This document shows, in pieces, positions 1 through 7,670 of a stretch of DNA of 20,545 nucleotides; within the stretch, counting starts at the first letter, position 1; each line of letters starts with the position of its first letter. The notes under the pieces were generated by a model, which was not told the origin of the DNA, did not search any database, and was given only the letters and a program-made list of their open reading frames with translations. Origin of the DNA: Gammaproteobacteria bacterium (GTDB taxonomy: Bacteria; Pseudomonadota; Gammaproteobacteria; Acidiferrobacterales; Acidiferrobacteraceae); the NCBI GenBank assembly GCA_028064935.1, contig JAPTWT010000233.1, forward strand, positions 1-20,545. The letters are read 5' to 3'. Position numbers and translations under genes: made by a program.

Positions 1-840
1 GTTGCCGGGCTGCGTCGGGAAGGAGCCATCGACGAGCGTCTGCACCGCCACCAGAAGGTCGCTGCTCGCGGACCCGCTGCCGTTGTCCACATAGATGGCA
101 TAGCCGGGGGTGTAAGGCGCCGCCTGCCCCGCGAGCATTTGCGCGATCCAGGGCTCGTACACGGTGGCCTTTACGACCGCCTCGGCGGTGCTCGCGACCG
201 TCACCCCTATCACGGCGTTGGCAATGGCGACGGGGGTCGCCCCGTTGATGGCCGCGACCTTCGCCGTGAAGCGGGCGAGGACAGAGGACGGCGACTCGGC
301 GTTCGCCCCGCCGGTGAACGGTTGTAAGTTCGTAGAGAGCAGCGGGTAGGGGAGGGCGGAGACCAACTGCGTGAGTGTGTTGGCCGCGACATTCCCCGCC
401 GGTCCTACCTGTACGGCTTGGGCGGGGATGTTGATCGAGCTATTCCCCGCGAGCAGGACCGCACTCTGTGTGGTCGTTACCTGCACCCCGTTCGTCGTCT
501 GGATCACCGTACCCTTGGGGATCGGGACACTGATATTCGTCACCGGGGGGTTCGCCCCCAGACTGGTCGCGAGCGTCACCTGGCCTACGGCGGCCGTTGC
601 GCCGTTGGGTGTGATGCCATAGGCGCTAAAGGCGCTGTACGCCACTGCCTGGAAAGCCAGCGCCTGGCTGATAATGCCCTGCACTTCGCCCACCATGCCG
701 AGAGATTCCGCGAGCGTGCGGATCTGGCTCCCCTTGTTGTAGTCCGTAAGCACGCCGGACTGCGCGGCTTGTGCGGCGAGAAGGGCGGTCGCGATCGACG
801 TGGTGTTCGGCGGAGCAGCGACGGTGGGTGTAAGGGCCAT
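1..840 (-). CDS. Baseplate J-like protein (C-terminus beyond the left edge)
   Basis: The reading frame runs from ATG at 840 to the left edge with no stop, giving 280 N-terminal residues. The layout is that of the baseplate J/Mu gp47 wedge family. A helical start with GSQIRTLAESLGMV (about residues 37-50) is followed by an AYSAFSAYGI segment. Next comes a beta-rich part with IPKGTVIQTTNGVQ, the repeated phrase VGPAGNVAANT, and FTGGANAESPSSVLARF, the family's GG.(D/N).ES..R hallmark. J-like proteins form the baseplate wedges that trigger sheath contraction. The ribosome binding site AGGAG lies 6 nt before the ATG and overlaps the stop of the upstream gp25-like gene (TAGAGGAG), which suggests translational coupling. 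It directly follows the gp25-like gene, the usual order in contractile tails. The family call is firm; the missing C-terminus cannot be judged. Confidence 0.9.
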   Translation of the reverse strand, partial: MALTPTVAAPPNTTSIATALLAAQAAQSGVLTDYNKGSQIRTLAESLGMVGEVQGIISQALAFQAVAYSAFSAYGITPNGATAAVGQVTLATSLGANPPVTNISVPIPKGTVIQTTNGVQVTTTQSAVLLAGNSSINIPAQAVQVGPAGNVAANTLTQLVSALPYPLLSTNLQPFTGGANAESPSSVLARFTAKVAAINGATPVAIANAVIGVTVASTAEAVVKATVYEPWIAQMLAGQAAPYTPGYAIYVDNGSGSASSDLLVAVQTLVDGSFPTQPGN

Positions 841-850
841 GATTGCTCCT

Positions 851-2239
851 CTATCCGAGCACTAAGTTCAGTTTCACCGACGACGCATTGATGCCGTTCG
901 GCTGCACTAGGGACGTGTAGGCGATCTCATTGTTCGGCTGCATGCTCACCGTCCACTTCAAGATGCCGTTTACACGCGGGTCGGCCAGAATGGCGCTGTT
1001 GGCGAATGCGCCTAAATGCGTGGCGGTGTTCGCAGTCTCAATGGCGCCTACCTCGGGCGGCACGCGACTACCGTAGGTGGGATGATAAAGCAAAGTCCCC
1101 TGGGTCGTCATAATCGCCCGCCCGAGCGAGATTTCCAGGTTCTTGTACCCGCTGACCAAGAAGAAGTCGCCCGTCCAGGGCAACATGTCGCTTCCCATCG
1201 GGCCGTAATAGAGATCGACGCCAAGATAATTCGTCAGATAGTTCGGCGGGACGCTCCCGTTGGCGTTCGTGGACGGGGGGAGGAATAACTGCTGCCCCGC
1301 CGTGAGCGTATACGGCGGCGGGATGCTGTTGAGCGCGGCGATCTCCGGCCAGAGAGCATAATTGCCCAGGGCACGGTTGGCGATGTTCGGCAGCGAGTCA
1401 TTCTGCATGGCCGTGATCACCGTCACGTTTTGATACCCCTGTTCGGCAAAGGCGGCAATGAGGGTGTCGATCTTGCCGATCATCTGCGCCAAGTTATACC
1501 GCAGGACGTTCGCACTCTGCCCGGTCGCCGAGGTAGGCTCGTTGCTGATAAGTGCCCCGGTCATAGCGATCGACGGCCACACTGCAACCCAGTTCCACAC
1601 GTCTTGCAAGGGGAATTGCCCCGAGAGCGATGCGAACTGTCCCGCGCGCGCACTCATGCGGGCGGCGATCGTAGCCTGCCGACTGAAGGCGTCAAGGGCT
1701 TCGCCCTGCCCGGTGGGGTAAGCCGTGCGTAGGGCGGTGGTGTATGTCATCCAGTCGGCGCTTTGTTGAGCAAGGACACTGACGAAGGTACTGAGGGTGA
1801 GACTGGTCGGCGGCGTCTCGGTGTTAAACGCCATGACGTACTCTAGGAAGCCGATCGACGCAAACGCCGTCTCCCCGTCGAGGATCACGTTGAAGTTCGC
1901 CGTCGGGAGCACGAGCGGGTCGACAAGGGTGTTCAGATCATTGATGACACTTTTGATCGTGTTGATGCGGGTCTGTACAGTAGCGAGCACCGAGGCGGAG
2001 ACCGGCACGGGCAGGGCGAGACCCTGCGCCAGCGCCGCGTACTCCATGCTGAGCGCCGTCCACAGGGTCAGCGCATTGATGTACTCATGCCCGTTGGCGA
2101 GCGTCTGGCGCGCAGCGAGTAACTGGCTCTTCTTCACTGTCTGCCCCGGCGTCGTGATGGCTTGAAGAACCGCGTTCATCGAGAGAAACGACGACCAGTG
2201 CGCCTCTAACTGGATGTAGGGGATAGCGAATGTCGCCAT
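851..2239 (-). CDS. Baseplate wedge protein: helical N-terminus, LysM-like domain and gp25-like C-terminal domain
   Basis: This 462-residue protein has three visible parts. Residues 1-265 are mostly helical and match nothing I recognise. Residues about 272-321 read like a LysM domain (V.VITAMQNDSLPNIANRALG, then WPEIAALN and LTAGQQLFLP). Residues about 339-462 have the pattern of the T4 gp25/P2 W wedge fold: LGVDLYYGP at the start, GDFFLVSGYKNLEISLGRAI, TTQGTLLYHPTYG, then ILADPRVNGI. The gp25 family has a lysozyme-like name, but it is a structural wedge component and no catalytic residues are evident here. Free-standing gp25 homologues are about 110-140 residues, so this is a large fusion. 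The ATG overlaps the upstream TAA (TAATG). The J-like gene follows at once, the usual gp25-J order. Confidence 0.85.
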   Translation of the reverse strand: MATFAIPYIQLEAHWSSFLSMNAVLQAITTPGQTVKKSQLLAARQTLANGHEYINALTLWTALSMEYAALAQGLALPVPVSASVLATVQTRINTIKSVINDLNTLVDPLVLPTANFNVILDGETAFASIGFLEYVMAFNTETPPTSLTLSTFVSVLAQQSADWMTYTTALRTAYPTGQGEALDAFSRQATIAARMSARAGQFASLSGQFPLQDVWNWVAVWPSIAMTGALISNEPTSATGQSANVLRYNLAQMIGKIDTLIAAFAEQGYQNVTVITAMQNDSLPNIANRALGNYALWPEIAALNSIPPPYTLTAGQQLFLPPSTNANGSVPPNYLTNYLGVDLYYGPMGSDMLPWTGDFFLVSGYKNLEISLGRAIMTTQGTLLYHPTYGSRVPPEVGAIETANTATHLGAFANSAILADPRVNGILKWTVSMQPNNEIAYTSLVQPNGINASSVKLNLVLG

Positions 2240-3006
2240 TAGAGGCCTCCGATCACGCCCGACACCACACTCTGGGCAGACGAATAGATGGACGCCACCC
2301 CGGAGGTGAAGGTGCTCACGTTGTTCTGCACCGTACTCACGGCGGTGTTAAAGGCCGCCGCGATGGGGTCGGCGGTGGACTTCGGCGTGACAGGGGCGGC
2401 AAGCGAGCGCACACCGATCAGGCGGAAGTGGTAATTCGTAAGGATGGGTCGCTGCTTATCGAGCCACAGGCGCTGCGGGCCTAGGGGCACGACCTCCCAG
2501 AAGTCCTCCATAAAATAATCGTAGAACTCTAAAGTGCAGAGGTCCGACCGCTGCTCCTGCGCCAACTCGGCGTTGAGCCCCATATAAGTGTTCAGCAGGC
2601 CCGCGACGGCCTCTATGGATTGAAGGCCTGTATAACGGTAGCCGTCGGTCGAGTGCTTCTGCCACCCGGTCGTCCCTTTGATCTCGAAGATGACAGGCGC
2701 CATGCCGTACTGATCAACGATGCGCGTGACGCCGTTGGTCTTCACCGGCCCCTGGGTGTCATAGAAGGCCCCCATGCCGGTGTGCGTGCGTTGCAGGTTC
2801 TCCGGAGAGAGGGGGAAGAGATACGTCGCCGTGATCCCCGACTGCGCCTGCGCCGCTGCGCTGACATACTGCCGCGGCAAACGGATGGTCAGGCGGTACA
2901 GCGACGACCGCATGTTCGGCACGGGCTCTGTGCGAAAGGTCTGGTTGTTCTGGTTAGGAATCCCCGCCTTCGTAAGATAACTCGCGCGCCCTGAGAAACT
3001 ACTCAT
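2239..3006 (-). CDS. Baseplate or tail-associated protein, family not identified
   Basis: This 255-residue protein starts at ATG 3006, which overlaps the propeller gene's TGA (ATGA). Visible elements are YLFPLSPENLQRTHT (about residues 63-77), a central IVDQYGMAPVIFEIKGTTGW stretch, then FYDYFMEDFWEVVPLGPQ and NYHFRLIGVRSL. Phrases like FPLSPENL, GTTGW and YDYF..FW.V.P recur in phage baseplate and tail proteins that sit beside LysM-containing genes. The last 50 residues are Ala/Ser/Val-rich and probably form an amphipathic helix. It lies between the propeller gene and the gp25-like gene, so a role in baseplate assembly or wedge-hub contact is likely. That is inferred from position, and I cannot name a precise family. 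Confidence 0.7.
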   Translation of the reverse strand: MSSFSGRASYLTKAGIPNQNNQTFRTEPVPNMRSSLYRLTIRLPRQYVSAAAQAQSGITATYLFPLSPENLQRTHTGMGAFYDTQGPVKTNGVTRIVDQYGMAPVIFEIKGTTGWQKHSTDGYRYTGLQSIEAVAGLLNTYMGLNAELAQEQRSDLCTLEFYDYFMEDFWEVVPLGPQRLWLDKQRPILTNYHFRLIGVRSLAAPVTPKSTADPIAAAFNTAVSTVQNNVSTFTSGVASIYSSAQSVVSGVIGGL

Positions 3007-4976
3007 ATCCCTACCCCCACAGCGTTATTGAGCACACTGGTGCCGTACAACACCCCGCCATCCCACAGCAGACTGCCGAACCCCAACGGCGTCGAAGCCT
3101 GTTGCTTCGGGTACGTCGCGATGGCCGCTTGACTGATCTGCGTTCCGCCCGAGGAGTAGGCCGTGAGCGTATTCGTGTCATCCGCTACCCAGAGGTTTAA
3201 CGAGGCGTCGAACGTCGACGCAAACGCCCGCCGCCCGCGCCCGAGCGTCGCCGTCGTCCACGCGGCGGTCGCCACGTCATAGATCCCGATGGTAGCCACC
3301 TGCACGGGCAGGAAGGCATAGGGTGCGCCCCACTCATACTCCCAGAGCGCCGTCCCGCCCACGAACCACGATGTGTCTAACTGCACGATGCCGGAGGATG
3401 AGGGGGGCGCGGGCCATGTCGCCTGCTGCGCGTACTGCCCCCCGACGAGACCAAAGGTCCGCAGGAGGTCGTTCGCCTGGTCGAGCACGAGAATCTGGCC
3501 GTTGTACCACGCCACAGCGTCACTACTACCGGTCCACGATGCACCGCCCACGGCGACATTCCCATAGAAGGCCGTGAGATACCCCACGCCGCCGCTGGAC
3601 CCCGCGGCGTAGACTCCGCCGAAGGCGTCAATCGCCAGGGACTCGACGGGGTACGTCGTTGACGCAAAGGCCGTCTGTGTCCATTGGCCGTTGATGACAC
3701 CGAGCGTCGCGATCCCGCTCGACCCGCCCGCATAGGCGACCCCGGAGGAGGCGACCATGACCGACTGTGCCCCGGTGAGCGGAAGGGTATAGCCGATGGC
3801 CCAGGTGTTGCTGGTGTTCGTGAGCACCGAGAGTTGGTTCGATGCCGGCTGGCAGACGAAGGCCTCGGCGTTGTCCATCGTGACCGCCGCTGCCCCGCAC
3901 CCGGCAAGAGCGAGGGTTTGCGCGGCCGGCGTACCCCATGTGCCGTCGGTCTGGTTCAGGATCTGTACCACGCCGGACGACGAGTTCGAGACCAGACATT
4001 GCTCTGCGTTAGGCGTCGGAGCCAAGTACAACGGCCCCCCGCCTCCGGCCACGCTCTGCACCTGCGCCCAGTCGTTGGCGGCGTTCTTTTCCAGGACCAC
4101 GACTGCATTCGCGGCATCCTGCGCGACGAGGATCTGCTTCGAGAGGGGGACGTAGGCCATCGCGTTCCCGGTGAGGGCTAATTGCGCGGGCGTCGTGCCG
4201 ACAACCCCGAGGACGCCGCCGGACGAGGAGAGGCTGTAGGGCAGCGCGATCGGCACGGAGATCGCCGCGCCACTGGACCCGCTGGACGTGCTCCCCAGCG
4301 TAAAGGGCAGGAGGTTCGGCCCGGACGGGGAGAGCGCGTAGAACACCCCCTGCGTCTCGCGCCACGCCGTGCAGACGGCGGCAAGATTCCCCCCTTCGAC
4401 TCGTGTCGGACGGCCGTCTAAGACCGTGTACACCTGCCCAGCAGTCGAGAGGAAGTAGGGTAGCCCACTGTTCACGGCGAGCCCGCAGAAGGTCTCTCCG
4501 AACGGCAGGGCGTATGACGCGCCGCCCGAGGATGACGGAGTATAGTGGATCAGTCCCTCGCCATAGCCCACCGCCCAGAAGTCGCTGTCGCTCCCTACCG
4601 CCGCCGCGCAGTACCCCACCTCTTGGGTCGCCTCCGAGGCGATCCAACTGGTGAGGAGGCCGGAGACGCTGCTGTACCCCGTGGTGGTGTCGTTTACGAG
4701 CGCTAAGGTCTCGCCGGTGAGGGTCTGGCCGTTCCACTCAAAGGAGGTGGACCCGGCGAAGTCGGTCCCGCTGAAAAAGGCGTTATTCTGCACGATCGGA
4801 GAGACGGCGTAGGTCACGGCCCCCTGAAGGTTCTGGGTCGTGAGCCCGCTGGACGCTATATCAAAGGCGGCGATCTGTGCGTGCCGCCAGTCCGGGACAT
4901 AGAGAATCCCGTCAACGAGGGCATGGGATGCCCCGCGCGCGGTTTCACCGGAAGGAGGGAAGACGTATGCCGTCAC
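3003..4976 (-). CDS. Large beta-propeller-like protein encoded inside the baseplate operon
   Basis: This 657-residue protein has a GTG start; the next upstream in-frame codon of interest is a TAA at 5004-5006. It is almost wholly short beta strands and turns. Approximate 40-50-residue units recur, each with a small-residue strand, an 'xILVxDxxNxxL' strand and a W-containing strand: ILVAQDAANAVVVLEKN...DWAQVQ, VVQILNQTDGTWG, QLSVLTNTSNTWAIG, ILVLDQANDLLRTFG and IYDVATAAWTT. That pattern fits NHL/Kelch-type propellers. No signal peptide or membrane segment is visible. SSG turns are unusually common. Unlike its neighbours it has a 73-nt AT-richer leader and a non-ATG start. It sits between the spike and a baseplate protein, so it is probably a virion component, perhaps a receptor-binding or baseplate-decorating protein. 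The fold is inferred from sequence pattern alone. Confidence 0.7.
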   Translation of the reverse strand: MTAYVFPPSGETARGASHALVDGILYVPDWRHAQIAAFDIASSGLTTQNLQGAVTYAVSPIVQNNAFFSGTDFAGSTSFEWNGQTLTGETLALVNDTTTGYSSVSGLLTSWIASEATQEVGYCAAAVGSDSDFWAVGYGEGLIHYTPSSSGGASYALPFGETFCGLAVNSGLPYFLSTAGQVYTVLDGRPTRVEGGNLAAVCTAWRETQGVFYALSPSGPNLLPFTLGSTSSGSSGAAISVPIALPYSLSSSGGVLGVVGTTPAQLALTGNAMAYVPLSKQILVAQDAANAVVVLEKNAANDWAQVQSVAGGGGPLYLAPTPNAEQCLVSNSSSGVVQILNQTDGTWGTPAAQTLALAGCGAAAVTMDNAEAFVCQPASNQLSVLTNTSNTWAIGYTLPLTGAQSVMVASSGVAYAGGSSGIATLGVINGQWTQTAFASTTYPVESLAIDAFGGVYAAGSSGGVGYLTAFYGNVAVGGASWTGSSDAVAWYNGQILVLDQANDLLRTFGLVGGQYAQQATWPAPPSSSGIVQLDTSWFVGGTALWEYEWGAPYAFLPVQVATIGIYDVATAAWTTATLGRGRRAFASTFDASLNLWVADDTNTLTAYSSGGTQISQAAIATYPKQQASTPLGFGSLLWDGGVLYGTSVLNNAVGVGI

Positions 4977-5005
4977 CGCGTAGGCCCTGAGAGAGATGTG
5001 GGGTT

Positions 5006-5011
5006 ATTGTA
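5006..5011 (-). promoter_or_regulatory. Possible -10 box (TACAAT) before the propeller gene
   Basis: The 73-nt gap before the propeller gene holds A-tracts and a minus-strand TACAAT, one mismatch from TATAAT, about 30 nt before the GTG. No good -35 lies 16-18 nt upstream, so this is a weak candidate. It is worth noting because every other junction in this operon overlaps or nearly overlaps. Confidence 0.25.
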
Positions 5012-5049
5012 ACGGCATTTTTTGGATTGCGCTTTTTTGCTGTCCTCCC

Positions 5050-5985
5050 TCACCCCGACACATTCAGCGTTGTGGCCGCAATATCGCCTGCCGAGAGCGA
5101 CTGGTTGGGCGTTGACGTCGTGCCGTTGACGCCTGTGTGGGTATGGTTACTGAGCCACGAGATCAGTTTCGACACGAGCGCCAGGGAGTCCGAAGTCGCC
5201 CCCCCGCTGGCCGCTATAGAAATCGCCGCCTGCACCGCCATCGCCACGGTGGACGCCGTAAGATCCACTGGATTACTCCCGGCGTCGAGGCTAATAGCAC
5301 CGCTTTTTGTGATAGTAAACGTCGTGCTGCCGGCCGTGACCGCCACATCCCCGGAGGCGTTGATCACAAGCGTCGTGCCGCCAAACGTGAACGTGAGGAC
5401 CGCTTGAGCGTTTCCTGTCACGTTCACATTCCCTGCCCCGTCGACCTGCACTTGCGTCCCGGAGGCGTGCGCCATGTTGACGATAAACGGCGCCGGAGGA
5501 TTCGCCACCCGCTCCGCCTGCGTGAAAGGCACTCGTTGGCGCGTGTTCGTGCCGTCGACGATATGGCGGTAGGTGGCGGGCACCGCCCCACTGGCCGAGC
5601 AGGTGATCGCTGTGCCGTCGGGAAAGACGCGCGATTCGTTCCCGGCGCTGTCTCGGTGCTCCCAGTACCCGCTCCACTCGGCCTTATAGTGCAGAAAGGG
5701 GTCACTCGGGGCGTTCGTGATGGCATCTTGGTTCTGCGAATAGAGGCTTTTGAGCCAGATGCCGTTGCGCGGGTCGTTATGCGGGAAGGCGATCAGCCCC
5801 CATGTCCCCCGTGTCGGCAACTCGTCTTCAGAAACCCGCAGGGCGTCGGCGGGGCCGTCGATGCCGACGAGCACGGGAGACGCGGGGGACTGTCCGCTGC
5901 GCAGGAGGACATATACGCCGTATCGATCCGGGTCATGGCCTATCACCATGCCGGTGTCCAGAAGGGGGAAGTGGGGGGCACTCAT
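5050..5985 (-). CDS. Baseplate central spike protein (gpV/gp45-like)
   Basis: This 311-residue protein combines three parts typical of membrane-piercing spikes. Residues about 8-85 look like the OB-fold of the gp5/VgrG/gpV group (TGMVIGHDP...YGVYVLL, GTWGLIAFPHNDPRNGIWL). Residues about 170-265 are repetitive short beta strands with VDGAGNVNVTGN, LVINASGDVAVTAG and FTITKSGAISLDAG, as expected of a triple-stranded beta-helix. The C-terminus has HTHTG at 281-285 followed by TSTPNQSL; paired histidines of this type coordinate iron at the tip of P2 gpV-like spikes. The ATG overlaps the hub gene's stop (TGATG) and has AGGA 8 nt upstream. It follows the hub gene directly, the usual hub-spike order. 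Confidence 0.88.
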   Translation of the reverse strand: MSAPHFPLLDTGMVIGHDPDRYGVYVLLRSGQSPASPVLVGIDGPADALRVSEDELPTRGTWGLIAFPHNDPRNGIWLKSLYSQNQDAITNAPSDPFLHYKAEWSGYWEHRDSAGNESRVFPDGTAITCSASGAVPATYRHIVDGTNTRQRVPFTQAERVANPPAPFIVNMAHASGTQVQVDGAGNVNVTGNAQAVLTFTFGGTTLVINASGDVAVTAGSTTFTITKSGAISLDAGSNPVDLTASTVAMAVQAAISIAASGGATSDSLALVSKLISWLSNHTHTGVNGTTSTPNQSLSAGDIAATTLNVSG

Positions 5986-7670
5986 CAGCCGTTCCTCTGC
6001 GCGGTGGTGAAGTCCTGCGATATCTCGCCCAAGAGGGACCCTACATCGTGGGGCGTCACAACTGCCAATGGCGGCCCCATAGCGGAAGGAAGACCCTGAA
6101 CGTATCGCCCGCGCAACCTCTGTGCGTTGCCGATGTGAATATCTGTCAAGAGGCCGGGGGTCGCCTCCTCGTAGATCGTCTTCGGAAGCCCGCGGGTCAG
6201 CGTGAGCGTCGTCGTGCTCTGGCCGCCGAAGACATATTCATGGGAGATGGCCTCGATATAGAACTCCCACTCCTCGCCGTTGCGGAAGGGGGCGTAGGTG
6301 AAGCGGTTGCCGGGGATAATGTCTGGGCGGAAGATACTCCGTACCTCCCCATGTCCCATGAGGGGGGCCGGTTCGTAGTACGACGTGATGCGGCTCATAA
6401 GGTCCGATATAAACCCGTCAAACGACCCCGCAGTAGCCGTGTTGGCCTGCGACACCTTCCCATCGACGTCCGCTAGCCAGTAGGTGTTGGTGATCTGCGG
6501 GCGGTAGCCATATCGCCGGATGCTCGCCACATCCGCCATAGCCTGCATGGTGAAGACATAGGGCGAGTTGATGCCCGCCCCCTTACCGATCATGGTGTAG
6601 ATGGTTGTGGGTACAATGAGGTAGAAATTCCGCGCTTCGGCGGCGTCGAACTGAATAGCGCTGTCAATGAAGCCATACTCCGTCTCGCCATCCCGCCCCA
6701 GAGAATATAAAGGCAGGTTCTTCCACCGGGAGGTGTCCATTGTATATTTGCCGTTGGCGTACACTGTCCGCGGGAGAGGGTTCACCCGTGCAACCAGGGT
6801 TGGCCCAAAGGGAACCGCCGCCCCCGAGGGGCCCTTAATACTCGGCACAGTAAAGGTGTCGGCCGCATTAGATACAGACGCCGCGTTTACAGCATAAGCC
6901 CCTTGGGGGGCGGTGATAACGAAGAACTCGTAGAACGGCATAGGAAAGATGCGGGTAAACTTGTCGTACCACGTTCCTTCCGTGGACAGGAAATTCTCAG
7001 CCATAGGGATAAGCACATTCGCCGTAGGATAGTTGTCATACGCCTGCGTCATAGCCTCCGTGAAGGTGATGTAGCCGCCCTTGTAGTAGAACTGCGTCTT
7101 GGACAGGATGCCATCCTTCCCTGCCATGACATGCTCAAACCAGGACGCCCCCACCGAGGCCGGGGAGCCCCCGAGCAGTCCCTTGCCGAGAATGGCCGGC
7201 AGCGCGAGCGAGTGGTAAAGAGGCTCTAAAGCCGCCGCTGCGCTGCTCCCTAAGAAGGTCAGCGTGTAGTAGGACCGCTGGGAGAAGAAGTATTGGAAGT
7301 CATAACCCACCACCTCCGTCACCCGCGACACCCCCTCCTCGGCCTCCCACGCCTGCGTCTCCGTCGCGGAGTGGATGACCCCCACCATGAGCGGGCCCGA
7401 GAACACCCCGCGTTCGCCGGTGATGATCACCAAGGACATGGGGGTGAGGATCTCCGCCCAGGTGTAGGCCGAGGCGACGCCATCCGGGCCCCCCGGAGCG
7501 AGCGTGAGGCGGAACGTGCCGGGCTCAGACCCGCGGATCGATTTCTGCACGGAGGCAGAGAGCAGGAGTCCGTTAGAGGAGTCGATCTCCAGCAACAGCC
7601 CCGGCGACCCACTACCCTCGTAAGGATAGATTTGGATCGAGAGTTTAGGGACGGCGCTGAGAATACTCAT
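5985..7670 (-). CDS. Baseplate hub protein (gp27/gpD-like)
   Basis: This 561-residue protein lies between the tape measure and spike genes, where the trimeric hub (T4 gp27, P2 gpD, Mu gp44) is normally encoded. The N-terminal part fits a hub barrel domain: LSASVQKSIRG, GTFRLTLAPGG, WAEILTPMSLVIITGE, GVFSGPLMVGVIHSA. The C-terminal part fits the second barrel: GEVRSIFRPDIIPGNRF, EWEFYIEAISHEYVFGGQ, STTTLTLTRGL. The hub joins the tail tube to the spike. The insert between the barrels (about residues 130-430) is longer than in small hubs and is not recognised. Start and stop overlap both neighbours by 1-4 nt. The ribosome binding site is weak, so coupling to the tape measure gene is likely. The call rests on position plus pattern. 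Confidence 0.75.
   Translation of the reverse strand: MSILSAVPKLSIQIYPYEGSGSPGLLLEIDSSNGLLLSASVQKSIRGSEPGTFRLTLAPGGPDGVASAYTWAEILTPMSLVIITGERGVFSGPLMVGVIHSATETQAWEAEEGVSRVTEVVGYDFQYFFSQRSYYTLTFLGSSAAAALEPLYHSLALPAILGKGLLGGSPASVGASWFEHVMAGKDGILSKTQFYYKGGYITFTEAMTQAYDNYPTANVLIPMAENFLSTEGTWYDKFTRIFPMPFYEFFVITAPQGAYAVNAASVSNAADTFTVPSIKGPSGAAVPFGPTLVARVNPLPRTVYANGKYTMDTSRWKNLPLYSLGRDGETEYGFIDSAIQFDAAEARNFYLIVPTTIYTMIGKGAGINSPYVFTMQAMADVASIRRYGYRPQITNTYWLADVDGKVSQANTATAGSFDGFISDLMSRITSYYEPAPLMGHGEVRSIFRPDIIPGNRFTYAPFRNGEEWEFYIEAISHEYVFGGQSTTTLTLTRGLPKTIYEEATPGLLTDIHIGNAQRLRGRYVQGLPSAMGPPLAVVTPHDVGSLLGEISQDFTTAQRNG

Noticed and set aside
418..891. 157-residue plus-strand frame antisense to the J-like gene
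   Set aside because: Its Arg/His/Gly-rich composition is typical of an antisense shadow in GC-rich DNA; there is no ribosome binding site and the opposite strand carries a convincing baseplate gene.
851..1225. Active lysozyme function for the gp25-like domain
   Set aside because: The family name is historical; no catalytic Glu/Asp arrangement is visible and homologues are structural wedge proteins.
5020..5036. T-runs as a rho-independent terminator before the spike gene
   Set aside because: No stem precedes either T-run on either strand.
5137..6099. 320-residue plus-strand frame opposite the spike gene
   Set aside because: It is long only because of high GC content; the Arg-rich sequence has no domain pattern, and the minus strand encodes a clear spike protein.
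5802..6476. 224-residue plus-strand frame across the hub-spike junction
   Set aside because: It is antisense to two well-supported overlapping genes, with no promoter or ribosome binding site.
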